The notes beneath the pieces are model-generated. The model had not been told where the DNA came from and ran no database searches. It was given only the letters and a program-made list of their open reading frames with translations. From NCBI GenBank assembly GCA_036345935.2, contig JADWOT020001132.1, positions 124,001-188,000 of the forward strand: DNA of 64,000 bases, written 5' to 3'. The position numbers and the translations under genes were made by a program. Of this stretch, positions 48,007 through 59,981 are shown in pieces (positions within the stretch are counted from its first letter, which is position 1; the number at the start of each line of letters is the position of its first letter). This stretch comes from Taenia hydatigena. Taxonomy: Eukaryota; Platyhelminthes; Cestoda; Cyclophyllidea; Taeniidae.

Positions 48007-48428
48007 TTAGACTCTTTCGTGGACTGGAAGTTGCACGAAACACGTGTTAGGGAATACAAAGTACATAAGTAAGGGAAACGCATTTGTGCAGAATAATGGA
48101 TGCACAAATTGTCTGCGGTTTGTTGATCCATCCACAATTAGGGTCAGCTGTAGCACTGAGAAGGGCCACAAGGGCATAAAATAGGAAATTGTCGGTAGGA
48201 GAATGCTTTTCAGTCATCCAACAAAGGCGATGTAACCAAAGCTCTACTTACTCTCCTCAAAATGGGTAGGCACCTCAACTACGTGACTGGCATTGTCATG
48301 GGTTCGAGGAAGAGGATTCGTAAAATCGAAGTTTGCCATGGGTCCCTTGATCTTGTCAAGTGTCAGACTGGCTTCTGCTGGCTCATCTGATTCAGGTGGC
48401 ATTACGTTCGTCGGGGGTGCAATGGAGA
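48007..48428 (-). CDS. two-exon gene candidate of unknown function (3' end)
   Basis: Exons on minus are 48252-48428 and 48007-48155, joined over a 96-bp intron with donor GTAAGT and acceptor CCCTTCTCAG, both strong. The first exon is 177 nt, phase 1 at both ends, and encodes a soluble acidic stretch (from SIAPPTNVMPPESDEPAEAS to VVEVPTHFEE). The second adds MLQLTLIVDGSTNRRQF, then a hydrophobic part with CTNAFPLLMYFVFPNTC, and stops at 48007. The second exon is related to frames in X copies 1 and 2 (CTNEFPLFVYFMFPNTC); the first exon has no counterpart there. Upstream exons beyond 48428 are likely but not located. An alternative first-exon acceptor is TAG at about 48439. No family is recognised. 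Confidence 0.45.
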
Positions 48429-48729
48429 CTGCGATGTACTAGCGACATCTCCCTGTCGTATGCAGCCTCGAGAAGCAAGGAATCATGTTGATCACCCAAG
48501 AAGCCAATTGAGGTGGCTTGAGATGTTAGTAGGTTAGAGGGGTTAAGGATGCTCAGTGTACAAGATGCTACTTCGGCTCAATCAGCACTGCCTGATTCAA
48601 AAAGAATGGCGCATTAGTTCGTCCCTTCTCAGGTCTTTGACTAAATGGACTTTGACGTCACACTTGCTTCTAAGGAGCAGGTGAGATATAGAGCGTGGTG
48701 ATTAAAAGGAACGACAAAAGCACAGATTT
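48429..48729. other. probable 5' continuation of the small gene candidate
   Basis: The minus strand includes a protein-like frame (LLLEAAYDREMS) immediately upstream of the first exon in a different frame, and branch-point-like CTAAC motifs. I cannot place a second acceptor with confidence. There is no copy elsewhere in the window. Confidence 0.25.
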
Positions 48730-51700
48730 TGTGCTGAATGCATACATTATCGGTGGTAGCTTATGTCGCTCCGTAGACATGTTGCAAATTGTTTAGCTTT
48801 GACATTTTCATAGGTACTAAGCAGAGGCTAGCACATTTTAAAAAATACCAGTTTGTAGTCTTGTGATTATTGCTCTTTAAATTTTATAAAAAAGCTTTCC
48901 AGTTGCTTTATTGTGGTTCACTATTTTGTACATGCGTATAAATGCATGTATGCAAGTATGTTAGAATTGCTGAGTTTTTGGCAGTGCGTTTGTTGTATTT
49001 TAAAGCCAGAAATAGAAAACAGGTTAAATTTAGAGGCTAGTTTTGCTTTATAATGACGAAACTTAATCGCATTTATTTGTTATGCCGAATCGCGGTTGCG
49101 CGGTTGATTCTAATCTCCGTTTTCGTGTGAAGTGTTTGGTGCTTGCAAGTGTGCTTGAATTATAGCTGAGAGGCTTCATTTGTTTAGAAAGCAGAAACTT
49201 CAGCAATTATTGGGACTCACTCGGTATGCATGTTGGTCCTCATTTTACTTGACAGGAATGTGTATCTCTGATGGAGCATTATCAGCTGGGCGTGGAAGTG
49301 TTACCTAGCAACACTGAGCACGAATCTCGCCGTCGCTATTACTCATTGCATTTCCTATGTAAGATTAGGTTGTAGTTCATTGGTCGCTACGTTTTGTGCA
49401 GTGGTAAGCCCGATTTGCGCTATTTTGTGCAACGTGCTCTTATCACCTCTTCGTAGATCCACTCGTATTTATGTACGGTAGCGGGTGCGTTATTTTTATA
49501 CCTATATTGTCTGCTTTGGCGGAGAATGTATAGAGTGTGCGGGCACTTCGCAATTCGGTCGTTTCTTGACTTCGAGACCACGGTCGTGTATTGATAGTAT
49601 CTTTGTGAAACTTGTTATGTGGGTTCAGCTCTGACATGAGTTAGTGTTTGAGGCTGATTGAGGAGCAGAAGGATGGTTGCTGAGAGACCTGTAACTCTTC
49701 GCTGGGCACTTTCGCATTGCTGCACAGACGTTGCCTTGTAGCGGTCTTAAATGTTTGGTTTTTAAGATATTATGTTTGCTTGTGTGTGTTGATGGGGCGG
49801 GTCATCGGACGTTTGTGTATCGGCTTTCCCACTTTTTTTTTCCTTTTGTACGTAGTGGTGAAGCTACATGTGATGAGCGTGTGGGATGATATGCAATGTG
49901 AGATGTTTAAGTCATCTGTAGGAGCGTCTCCTTTGACCTGCAATGCGGATCTTGCCATGGATGATATTGTTGCGTTTGATGGCATAGCGATGGGTGTTAG
50001 CTCTTTTGGTTCAAGCATTGGATAGTTGCATGGTCAGCAGGTAAACAGACGAGATGGATGTGAGGTTGGTGTTGAGCTGGTAGGCAGGCATATGATCGCG
50101 TTGAGAAAAGCCGGTGAATTGGGGTGGAAATGGGCGGGAGTGCTGCAGAGCTGTTTTGAAATCTACTCTGGGCCCATTTCCTGAATTCGGATTTGTTTGC
50201 ATTTTGAAGTGTATGCCTTTTATCTTTGTATTTACTGACTTTTTCACTGTACGCGAATGTATTTTGTGTTACTTCTCAGTTTATGTACTTGGGATGCATC
50301 AAGTTGACTTGTTCATAGTTGTGTGCATGTACATGAACAAGTCGAAACGCATACAAATTTTTTTTTGAATGAAGATGAGGAATTGAATTTGGACGAGAAT
50401 TTGTTATCCAACAACAGCACTTTTCATCGCTTGTTCGTTTCGCAGAATAGTTTTGAAGGGGAGCAGTTGAAGCTGTCCTGGCGGTTGGTTGGATAGTGGA
50501 TGATATCAAAATGGAGAGATTATGGCAGGAGGGGTCTAATATGTTGGAAACAAAGGGAAAAATCTACCAATCACCTGGCACTACGCGGTGCTAGTTTCGT
50601 TGTAGGTGCAAAGTCCGGCAAGAGTATTTTTTCGTTGGTGTATTTTGTGATAAGCATGCAGACATTATTGAACAGTACTGGGTGCTAATTTTGGGTGCAA
50701 AACTTGGTAGCGCAGTACTTTTGTACTTAACTAGTTCGGTCTCCTGGCCTTAATGGGGTCCTGCCAACAACATGCGTCGTTGCTGACGGTGGTATCGAAG
50801 AAGGAGAATGTGGCTGTGGAAGCCAGCCCATGGGGGTCCACTGAGACGGCACTATGCGCCCTTGAACTTGTCGCCGTCGTCGTCGTCGTCGTTGACAGAT
50901 GTGGTGTTGCAGACATTCGACCAATCGATCTTGCTGAAGGTTTCCCTGCTCGATGTTGAATGTTCACTTGTGCAGGACATAAGTAGCGTGACTTTGTGTT
51001 CGGAGGAGTTATGAAAGACTGGATGCGGTGTTTTGGTGCTAAGGGGTAGTCTGGTGAGTATTTTCTGTAAGACAAAATGTTGTATAAATTAAGTCTGATG
51101 TTATCGTTGGTCTACACTTATTAGTTTTGCTTGTTTATTTTTCAAAATAGGATGTTGAGGTTCTGTCGCCTTTGATAGTTGTATGGTGTGAGGTGAAGCC
51201 AATACGAGGTAGTTGTGAAGTGATCGGCATTGTGGTTGGTGTGAGCTGTATATGCGTACAAGTGGTTTGACTAATGCTAAAGAAATTTGACTCAATTTGT
51301 TGAGGAGCATCCGTGCATGCATAACCTACGCAAGGAGGCGTTTTCATTGACGGCTACAGGTGTGTTGCAGTGAGCGTGGTGACATATTGCCAAAGTGCGA
51401 TTAATTGGTAGGAGAAACGGTAAATGTCCATTGACTTGATGCCCTAATTGGTTATGTAGAATCTAACATATGCAGTTGATTCCCTTATCAAAACGTGTGG
51501 GTGTGGGCGTGTGTGTCGTTTAACAACCATATCTGTCGGTTAATGGCACTGAGGAGTGTTGATGCTGCCTAACGCAATTAGTTAAGTTTGTCGACATATA
51601 GCTGCCATATGGGACTAGGTTTGAGACCGATAGTCACAACAGGTCTTAGTCGTTTTGTTAATGTCATGGGCTTGAGGTTGTATCGTTGACAGGATTTGAA

Positions 51701-52730
51701 ATTTTGCTTGTAGGCATAGTGGCTGGTGGATCCCCATCATTCCCTACGTAATGCGCTTGGACCATAGGAGGTGAGGAGGAGACTGCAGATGCGGCACAAT
51801 TACCAAGAAGAGAACGGAGGATGGCGCTGGAGGCGGAGAGAGGGACTGTGTGACGCTTCAGTGGTTTGTTAAATGACGGGTGTTGGTGATGGAGCCACAT
51901 ATTTCCCCTGATATTTTACCTTCGCTGAGTGGGTCGTCGATATGTGGAATAGAAGTGTATTCTGCCCGAATGTTATCTTACTTGGTGTTCTTGGGGTGAG
52001 GGAAGGCTGAAGGCGCTGCAGTGGGTATGTATACAGTAGTGATGGAGATGTTTTGTTGCAATTTAGAGCACTGTTGACCGTAGCTCATTTGTGTAACTCC
52101 GTGAAAGATGTAGAATATTCTTTTATTGGGCTTTCAAATATTCTTTGTTTTGTTAGGTTGCAGTTGATTGCTGGCAATGGTGACAAGTGCATTTGTGACA
52201 TGCTGCCTTGCAGCCTTGAGAATGGATTTTAAATGTGCGAAAGATGTGACAGCGTCATCTATTAAAACGTGTTGGTTATAAGAGAAAAACACTCACGATT
52301 CAACCGTGCCAACCACTGACTTTCCACGCAAGTAAGGAAGGAGGGAGGGAGAGAGGGTGGGAGGAAGGGAGGGATACCAAAGTCATGGCTCCGATATTGT
52401 GCTGCCACGTTCATTGATGGGTGGGCTGAAGAAGAGCATTAGGCAATCAACCGAACAACAAAACAGCTTAAAAGAAAGTAAAGGAGCAAGGGGATGAACA
52501 TATCAATGAATTAATCAGTAACTCAGTCAGTCAGTCAATCAATCAATCACACACGGTAGGCGATGCAGTGGGAACATTAGTGGATGGGTCAATTAGCGAA
52601 TTAAGAGAATTGGACAATTTATGAGGTTCCTACATCAATTCACCTGCAAAATTTGCAGAGACGTTCGAAGCTCATTATGGAAGAGTTCATACCTATCGAC
52701 ATAACAGACGTCATCTTAAAAAGTCACTCG
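48730..52730 (-). repeat. block C, copy 2 (inverted)
   Basis: Reverse complement of 22.58-26.35 kb, the outer arm of P2. It differs by a longer (GTC)n run near 50.88-50.90 kb, a purine-rich G/A run at about 52.33-52.37 kb, and many substitutions and small indels. Confidence 0.8.
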
Positions 52731-54965
52731 AGGGCTCTTAACTCACATTGAGGCTCCCGTAAGCAGCGGCGCGGCACCCACATTCATAATTCCATTTCCT
52801 GCGGCGAATTCGACTCCAACGCTGACCATCCTCGAAAAAATCAAGCTCCTGTCAAGTAACACTTTGGAATGCACGCTTTAGTCCAGACCAGCATCCCCTG
52901 AAATAGCTAGTGGTCAGAGACTCACTACCAACTGCTTGGCATGAGTGTGACGGCCCCAACTCCTTGCGCCGCTGTCCTTTCTAAACACGAAACCCCACTC
53001 GCCCTAATTAAGGTTGTTATAGCAGTGATTTCAATAGATTGTCACTCTATCAACGACGAGTTTTGTAAAATGGGGCCTCATTTGTTAAATACGGTTGAAA
53101 ATGTTTCTAGTGTCTTACTTTTCTTCTTGTTAAAGAAGCTACAGATCCTGAATTCAAAAAAAAACTTTATTTTTTATCAGGAAAAGATTTTTTATAAGCA
53201 TGGAGGCATCACCAAACAGCATTAAATGTGAATCTCGCCTTTGCCATTGCTTTGAATTTTTTGGATGGCTGGTTTATAGCCACCCACTTCTAGACTGGAC
53301 TTGACGTGCGCGGATTCGAGTGCGATTCGAGTAAACACCCGTTACGACATTTCTGACTAGAAATAAATAGCCTGGTGCCCTAGCCGATCCGTCTGCGAAG
53401 TTTCAATGGACTGAATGCAAGTCGTGTAACCTTCTGCACACTCACTTTCGCACACGATCAAGCGGTTTTGGTGCCTGTTTCAAGTAGAGGTGAAATTCAT
53501 TAGCGTCACTGCGAGAACTCTGCTGAGACATCCAGAGTTGTTTGATGAGGGTGAAGATGATGGCGTGAGGTTCATTTTACACCCGCATAATAATAACTTG
53601 TCCATAACGCTGTTGAGTCGGTTTGTAGACTCTTGCTTTTTAGATGGAATATCTTTACACTAGTGCAACGAGGCTTTTCATTTGGTTGTGAAGGCTGGCA
53701 CCAAACATGAATGTCAATTCGCATATGATGTGCATGTTATTGTCCATGAGACACATTAGGATTGGAACTTTACCTAATAGAAATGTTACACTCTGTCTAG
53801 AGCATTGTTGAGCACAAAGCTGACTTAATAGAATGGATATGGGTGCGTTTGGGGCATTTTCATTTCTTTGCTGTTGGGTTGTTAAAGAAGATATGTGTAG
53901 AAGGAGGGTGGGCATTGAGAGGCGTACAGATGGAATGTGCAACGCGAGGGAGACAGAAGAATGAACTGGTAAGTTTGTTTGCAATCTGACACAAAAATGA
54001 ACAAATTGAACCATGTGTGCGATGCGGTTGATGGTGGCGATGGTTGAGTGTGGAAGCAGACTCTTGACCAATAGCCATTTTAAGGGCTGAGTGTGAGGTC
54101 AGGAGTATGCGCCTTAGCTATCATCCAACAAAGTGTAGTATTTTGCATACTATTAGCGTTGGATCGGAAGTCGCCGCAGAACATGGAGTTGCTTCCTAGC
54201 GTGCCATCGCGTTAGTGATATGATGGCCATTGATGCATAAGACGCAGAAGATTTGCGTTGAAGTGCATCGCGGGCGCATCTATTCCTGTGTACTATTAAT
54301 CAGGAGCGAGGTTAGTTCTGTCCGCTACGCAACCTTCTGTGGTACTCAAATGAGGATGTTGTTCAAAAATTGGTCGTTGCTTTCTTTCTGTGGAAGACGT
54401 GACGATATATCGTTTGCTTGAACATTTGTCCATTTCCAACTTGCCTAGTTCTTGATGCATTTGCTCGCCTTTCATGTGCTTCAATAGTCCCATTTCAATT
54501 AGCGGTGGGTGACTTTTGTGATATGCTCATTTACTTATGCGAGAGTGTAGGGTGCCATTCATTGATATGGCTTCTTAGTCGACTAAATGACATTCGGTGG
54601 TGGTGGTGAAAATTGGCTTAGCAATAGAGAGTAGGATGGTTACATCAATATCTGAATGCAAAATAGCGCAGTATAGTATGGAATGGTGAAAAGAAGTGTA
54701 TAGTGGCAGTCTACCTTAGCTCAGCTTAAGGCAACGTAGAGTAGTATGGAATGGTGCAAACAAGGAGGAAGAATCCGCTCTCATCACCTAGCAAGGACGC
54801 CCTTGACATAAGCCATAAGCCCTTTTCCTCAGTAAACAACCAGCGTGCTAACTGCTGCTTCACTGCCTAATAAGGTCAACGGACGAATAAGCCTAGTGAG
54901 AATATGCTGTCATGCTTTAATATCCCCCGTCCATCTGTCAGTACTTCACTAGCACCCACTACCAC
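52731..54965. other. single-copy region, no gene recognised
   Basis: It does not pair with the rest of the window. The longest frame is 138 codons at 53655-54071 (-), with a hydrophobic, chance-like composition and no convincing splice sites. A plus frame at 52941-53225 has an A/T-rich tail. Short direct repeats (TAGTATGGAATGGTG) occur near 54.67 and 54.74 kb. Confidence 0.4.
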
Positions 54966-54969
54966 CATC

Positions 54970-56170
54970 GACATAACAACAGCAAAAGCAACGTTGTACT
55001 TGTCATCTCTGACCTCATACGCGCTATCCTCTCCACACGGCCGATTGCCACCCACTTACTCAGGCAATTAATCGTCCGTCCTCCAGCCTAATAATATTTC
55101 TCCCTACGACCGCTGTGAATGTTAGTATGCCGATCTGACGCACAAGGACGATGACTTGGGTGCATTAAAGGTATCCACTGATGTGACTTGGAGAAAGGGA
55201 AGGAGAAGGGGCAGAAGGGGGGAATGATGGAACGCCGAAAGCAAGCTGATGGGTTCCCACCTTCATCTCAATTAATCGCACATCTGCAGCACACACGGCC
55301 AAGCACCAGTTTGCTGATTGACCCAAAATGGCCCTCAGCTACCCTACAGTGCCTCCCTACACCGCCTTGTTACCTTCATCAGTGGGACGAGCAAGGCTGA
55401 ATGCGATGTACGATGTGGTATTGAAAGTAGCCATTAACGCGTTTACACATCCACCACGATCTCTTTCGATCCGTCCACCCCTCAGCTACAACGCCGCCCA
55501 GGCGACGACGACTTAGAGGACCTGGTTCTAGTATTTTAGGTATCGACTATGTGCAAGGCAGTGCCGGTCTTGCGCTTCATGTGCTCAGTGTGCACGACAG
55601 GGTCGCGAATGAGGGTCCCTGGAAAGAACTTGAGCACACAGCGATCTCTCTACAAATGGGCTCATCAATTCTAAACACTTATCGGTGGCTTAAAAGAGGC
55701 TGAAATGCTCTTGAAGCTTACGCGAGATGAATAATAAGCTAGCAGATTAGTTCCGTCAATGTTCACAACCACAATACGCGGAGCTTGAATAATCCGAGTG
55801 CACATTCAAATGTGGAGTAAGATTACGTTACCATTGGCATTCACCAAAGCAATTCTATATCGAGAACATGAGAGACAAACCTTACAAAATCAGCAACACC
55901 TGGTCGATAGAAACAGGTCCAAAAACTTGCCCTCACTTGAGCATTATAACTGCTGGGATTTGTGCCGTGCACAGGACAATTAGTAACTACCAATTTTCAG
56001 AGAACGGAGAAAAGAGAGAAAGGGAATTTAACCGCTTCTCTGATAATGCGCAGCCTCTCCCAAGATCATTACTCCTTGACAAAACTTAACGTAGAGAGTA
56101 GGAACAGAGAACCACTCCACCGGTCTCGAGCTTTGATCCATCTTCTTCGAGAAGAGTCAAGATAATCAAA
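54970..56170. repeat. fragment D1, older copy of 39.7-40.9 kb
   Basis: Direct, diverged copy of right-arm core sequence from about 39.73 to 40.9 kb (equivalently an inverted copy of the left arm). It contains the fullest H4 relic, including sequence deleted from both arms, so it split off before that deletion. Confidence 0.75.
55520..55668 (-). pseudogene. histone H4 pseudogene (fullest copy)
   Basis: The minus strand encodes VLKFFPGT then IRDPVVHTEHMKRKTGTA, then LHIVDT, matching the C-terminal part of H4 (VLKVFLEN, IRDAVTYTEHAKRKTVTA, MDVVYA). A stop follows where H4 continues ALKRQGRT, and the part upstream of VLK is degenerate. It lacks the N-terminal half and is not functional. Confidence 0.75.
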
Positions 56171-56199
56171 ACATTCGTCCCTTTCTCCAATGCCCCGTT

Positions 56200-56400
56200 A
56201 ACTTCAAGAGACAAAGTTTGGTCGAATTAGGCAACAGTCGCTCAAGACCACACAACGCAGGCGAGAAATTGGGCCAACAATAACCAACCAGACAGAACAT
56301 GACAGGTTCCTTAGCTTGGCAAATTACTACAGACGTTTTGCTAAAGAAAATTGCTAAGATCACTAGCCCTGCATATCGAAGTGAAGCACAGAGGCCAGTG
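56200..56400 (+). pseudogene. Ty3/gypsy reverse transcriptase relic (D block)
   Basis: Third copy of the RT connection-region relic that sits upstream of each gene copy, with the LANYYRRF-type region recognisable. It directly precedes the 5' module of the decayed gene copy. Confidence 0.6.
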
Positions 56401-56499
56401 ATGCCTGCCCCCCAAGAAGTCATCCCGCGACGCATGGCACCGATCCAATCGGAAGAGGTTAATCACATATACCCGCATACGCATTCCACCGCCTTCTAA

Positions 56500-57965
56500 C
56501 ATCCATCTTACTTTCAAAGTTATCGTCTTTTCCACCATTCAGTTCTTCCTCACTGCCTCAGTCCTGCTTCGATATCCACTCACCTTTGTTCCACTTCTCA
56601 TCACTCACCTCTACCGCCTCCGTCAAAATCTGTCTGTAACACCTCGACTTACCCCTCTGTCGTTTTACTCCAAAGTGTCAGCGCAGATAAAAATTGTAGA
56701 AATTAGAGATAAGCTGTGCTATAACCCCGCTTCCCCATAGCCTCCACCTCACTAAGCTCATTCACGTGCGTCATCGTTCCAGTATTGTCGCAACTAGTGC
56801 ATTTCACTTATCAAGGCAAATCATGAAGAGCGTCTTCGAGCTTGTTCATTGATAGGAACCTATATTCCTTTCACAAAGTCCATTCCTACATACCTCACTC
56901 GAGTACATGGTTGGGGAAATGGGCAAACGAAGGCATCCAGGAGAATGTGAAAGAAAGAGAACAGGAAATGAGGAACGCAATGCAACAGCATTGCGCTGAA
57001 AAATCCAATAATGGCCCTTCTCTATCCTCTCCTCTACTTTCTCTCTTCTGTGAAGGTCTTAACTTTGCCTCTCATCCAACTATTCTTGCGTGCCTTTCAG
57101 CTTAACAAGCATGTTGCTTCCTTCCCACTGGAGAGGTGCAATCACCGCCATTGTCCTCCCTGCTGCAACACAGCAATTGACCTAGGTATGCGATTAGAAA
57201 TAAGCAGCAAAAGCACGCCTTCACGAGCTCTATGTCAATCGATGGGAGTTAGTCGCTACTGTCTTCACTAGATTCATACCTCGTGTTGCCCAAACTGCCC
57301 AAAAGTCGTCCTCCCAAAAGGAAACAACAAAGGTAAAAAGCTGACGGAAAGAAGATCAGACAAGGCAGCGCATTCCATTCAAAACACATTGGTATTGGTG
57401 GTCTCCCTTACCCTCCTCCACCGCCTTTGCATGCGCCATGATGCAGAGAAATCGACCAAGGTAAAAAGACACGAAGGCAAGTGATGTCTGCTCCCGCAAA
57501 ACCATCCACAACGAGTGCCTCCTAAGTCCAACATCAGACGGCCCTGAGAGACGCCACGCGTCAACACGTGCCGCTAATCGATTCACACATGTGGAATTCG
57601 AAATGTTCCATCGCACAACAGCGTCGAACATGGTTGCCAACGTGATGTTTCGTCTATTGCTGCTCATCTTTCTTCGTGGATTCGTCCCGTTAACTCAGTT
57701 AGCCATCAATGCCTCCCCTCCGCTTCGTTTTTCCTCCTATTCATTTTCCTGTTATTTTTTCACGTTTGTCACCTTCCTCGCCATCCCGACATCAGTTCCA
57801 ACCGCCCGACCCACCATTCCGGAGAAGTCCAAAGGTCGAAACAGATACCTACGGTAAATATTAGAGGTAAGTTATGCTACCTCTCCCTCTCCTCATCCTG
57901 TGCTATCTTCTCCTTACCGCGCTTGCACACATCACTTTAATATTATCAAATATGCTAGTTTCATG
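56500..57965 (+). pseudogene. decayed micro-exon-type gene, 5' part only (D2)
   Basis: Related to 11.15-12.75 kb. The upstream exon-1-like module ends IVEIR with a damaged donor near 56.69 kb. The cysteine-rich exon 57101-57185 is open with good splice sites. Exon 1 starts at 57603 (MFHRTTASNM) but is frameshifted after about residue 40; the donor GTAAGTTATG remains at about 57.87 kb. Shortly after, within intron 1, the sequence switches to the opposite-strand copy D3. Exons 2-9 are missing on this strand. Confidence 0.65.
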
Positions 57966-59981
57966 TGCAAAGTTCACTTTAATCTGAAATAAGAGAGGAA
58001 GTAGAGGAGTCACACGAAGGAAAATGCGATTAAATATTAGCGAAGCAAGTTAGTAAGTGGGTGATGGAATGTTGGCTGAAGGTGGAGCATAAATTATTAA
58101 GGCAACCAAATGGCCATAAAATTAGTAGCTAAAGGAGATCTTTATCTACGATAGAAATCTCGACATGGTCGGCTAGAAGGGCAATTGAGGGGGAGAGGAT
58201 GAGATGAATATGGCTCTACACTACATACGCACAAGCACACACACATAGACGTTCCTACTTGTCTTTTTGGGACAGCGATTGAGGCGACTCTCTAAGGGGC
58301 AGGAAGCGCACGTTCTTACACGTTAATACAGAGCGCCAGGTAGAGGAATGCTCTGCAGAGAGAAGAAAAGAGTTGGACTGTGAGATAGTGAGGTGAGAGT
58401 TGGACGAGTCTATAAGTTACAAAGTGGGAGGTAGGATTAACGCGCTTACCTTCGCTCTCAGGGGGCAAGCGAAGGAGGAGTAAAAGTAGGAGGTGGAATA
58501 GAGGCGAAGTGGTGTAGAACAATCTATAGAGATGGAAAGATTTTCTTGTGTCATTAAATTGGGAAATAAAGGCAAGGAAATGAAATACAGGAAGTGCCCA
58601 TTACTCTGTTTTGGTTGTGCTAAATGCATTAAGCATAAACAGTGGAGCATAATGCAAGGCGCAACACTCGGGACCATATGGAACATCGTAGTAGGAGACA
58701 AAAGATGCTCTCACCGAAAGGCACGTTGCAGTAAGACGTGGAAAAGGGGAAGTAGAGAAGAGGGCCCCTATCCCTCCATTCTGAAGACATCGTTAGGCCT
58801 ACTTGTAGTCCGCGTGCCCTAATTTCTGGTGTCTGCAAAAACGAAAGGAAGAAAAGACAGCATTTTACATGGCATGGATTCGTGTTAATTCGATTAGGAG
58901 GGTCAAATTAGAGTGCTATTAAGGTTGACATCAATGGCAACGTGTAAAGCGCCTCTGAGGATGGGGTATGCATGATAGCTGTGGTAGTCCTGTCCAACCT
59001 CTCCTTGCGCATTTTATGCAAGCCCGTCATAACCCAGCCGACGTGACCAGTCTAGTCCATCCCGATCCAGTGCAATCTAGCCAGATCTAGTCAAGCTGTG
59101 TTGCAGTGTTTCCGCATGTAAGAGACATGAAAAGTAAGCGCGGCACAGCGAGCGAAGTGCAGAGTAGCAGATTCAAAAACACCGGCGACATATCCCTGGA
59201 GATGATTGAGATAACGGCAATGAGTTTATTTTGTGGGCACCTAGGTCTATGCCTGACAGAATTAACGCGTTGCACTGCAAAGCAAAGTGATTACACATCT
59301 GAAGTAGGCAAGGAAATGATTAAGCTAGAGACAAAGATTTGAGAACATAAGGACATAGAACAAGCCAGGTTGGGAAAGGGGAAAGGAGGATTGGAAAGGT
59401 GCTGCCAGGTGCTATAGTGCAGCATTCTTCATTTCTTTCTTTCTCTCATCTAATCCAAACCTGGTCCCCTTATTTGCTGGTCTAGTCATCTGACTGCGTA
59501 AAGCATGAGGTGATTGACTCAATAAAAGGAATTCAATCTTTTTCGAACTACATACTAGAAGAGGTTAGTCATAGCCTCCCTTTTTCGTTTGACATACCCT
59601 GAGTACCAGATTTGATATTATTGAAGTTACGCACGCAAATGAAGAAGGAGTAGAAGATGGGACAAGAATGCACGAGCAGAGGCGGAGGGGTTTTTAGCAT
59701 AACATACCCCTAATTTCTACGGTATCCATCCGCTTCGGCCTTCCGACTTCTCTGAAATGGCAAGTCGGAGGATTGGGAGTGATGAGGAGGTGGCGAGAGA
59801 GCCGACAGAGGTGAAGAATAACCAGATGACCGAATGCAAGGAGAAATCGAAGCGGGAGGGAGGCACAGACGAATAACTGAATTATAAAGACGAAAGCTGG
59901 GAGCAAGATGGAAAGTAGCAGACAATACAGCACGTAAGGCAGCTTATCACGGTTCTGTGCTAACCTTGATGCTTTCATCAT
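57966..59981 (-). pseudogene. decayed micro-exon-type gene, truncated in last exon (D3)
   Basis: Direct, diverged copy of about 31.68-34.2 kb. Exon 1 (59708-59981) is open and keeps two hydrophobic segments and the VEIR end with a GTATGT donor. Exon 2 meets a stop at its third codon and has lost its donor. Exon 3 is recognisable near 58.73-58.86 kb. Exon 4 is mostly deleted and its acceptor AG is lost. Exons 5-8 are traceable between 58.15 and 58.51 kb. The copy ends a few bases into exon 9, at the junction with D2. Confidence 0.65.

Noticed and set aside
53655..54071. 138-codon minus-strand frame in the single-copy region
   Set aside because: Its composition looks like translated non-coding sequence, and I see no splice context or relative to compare.
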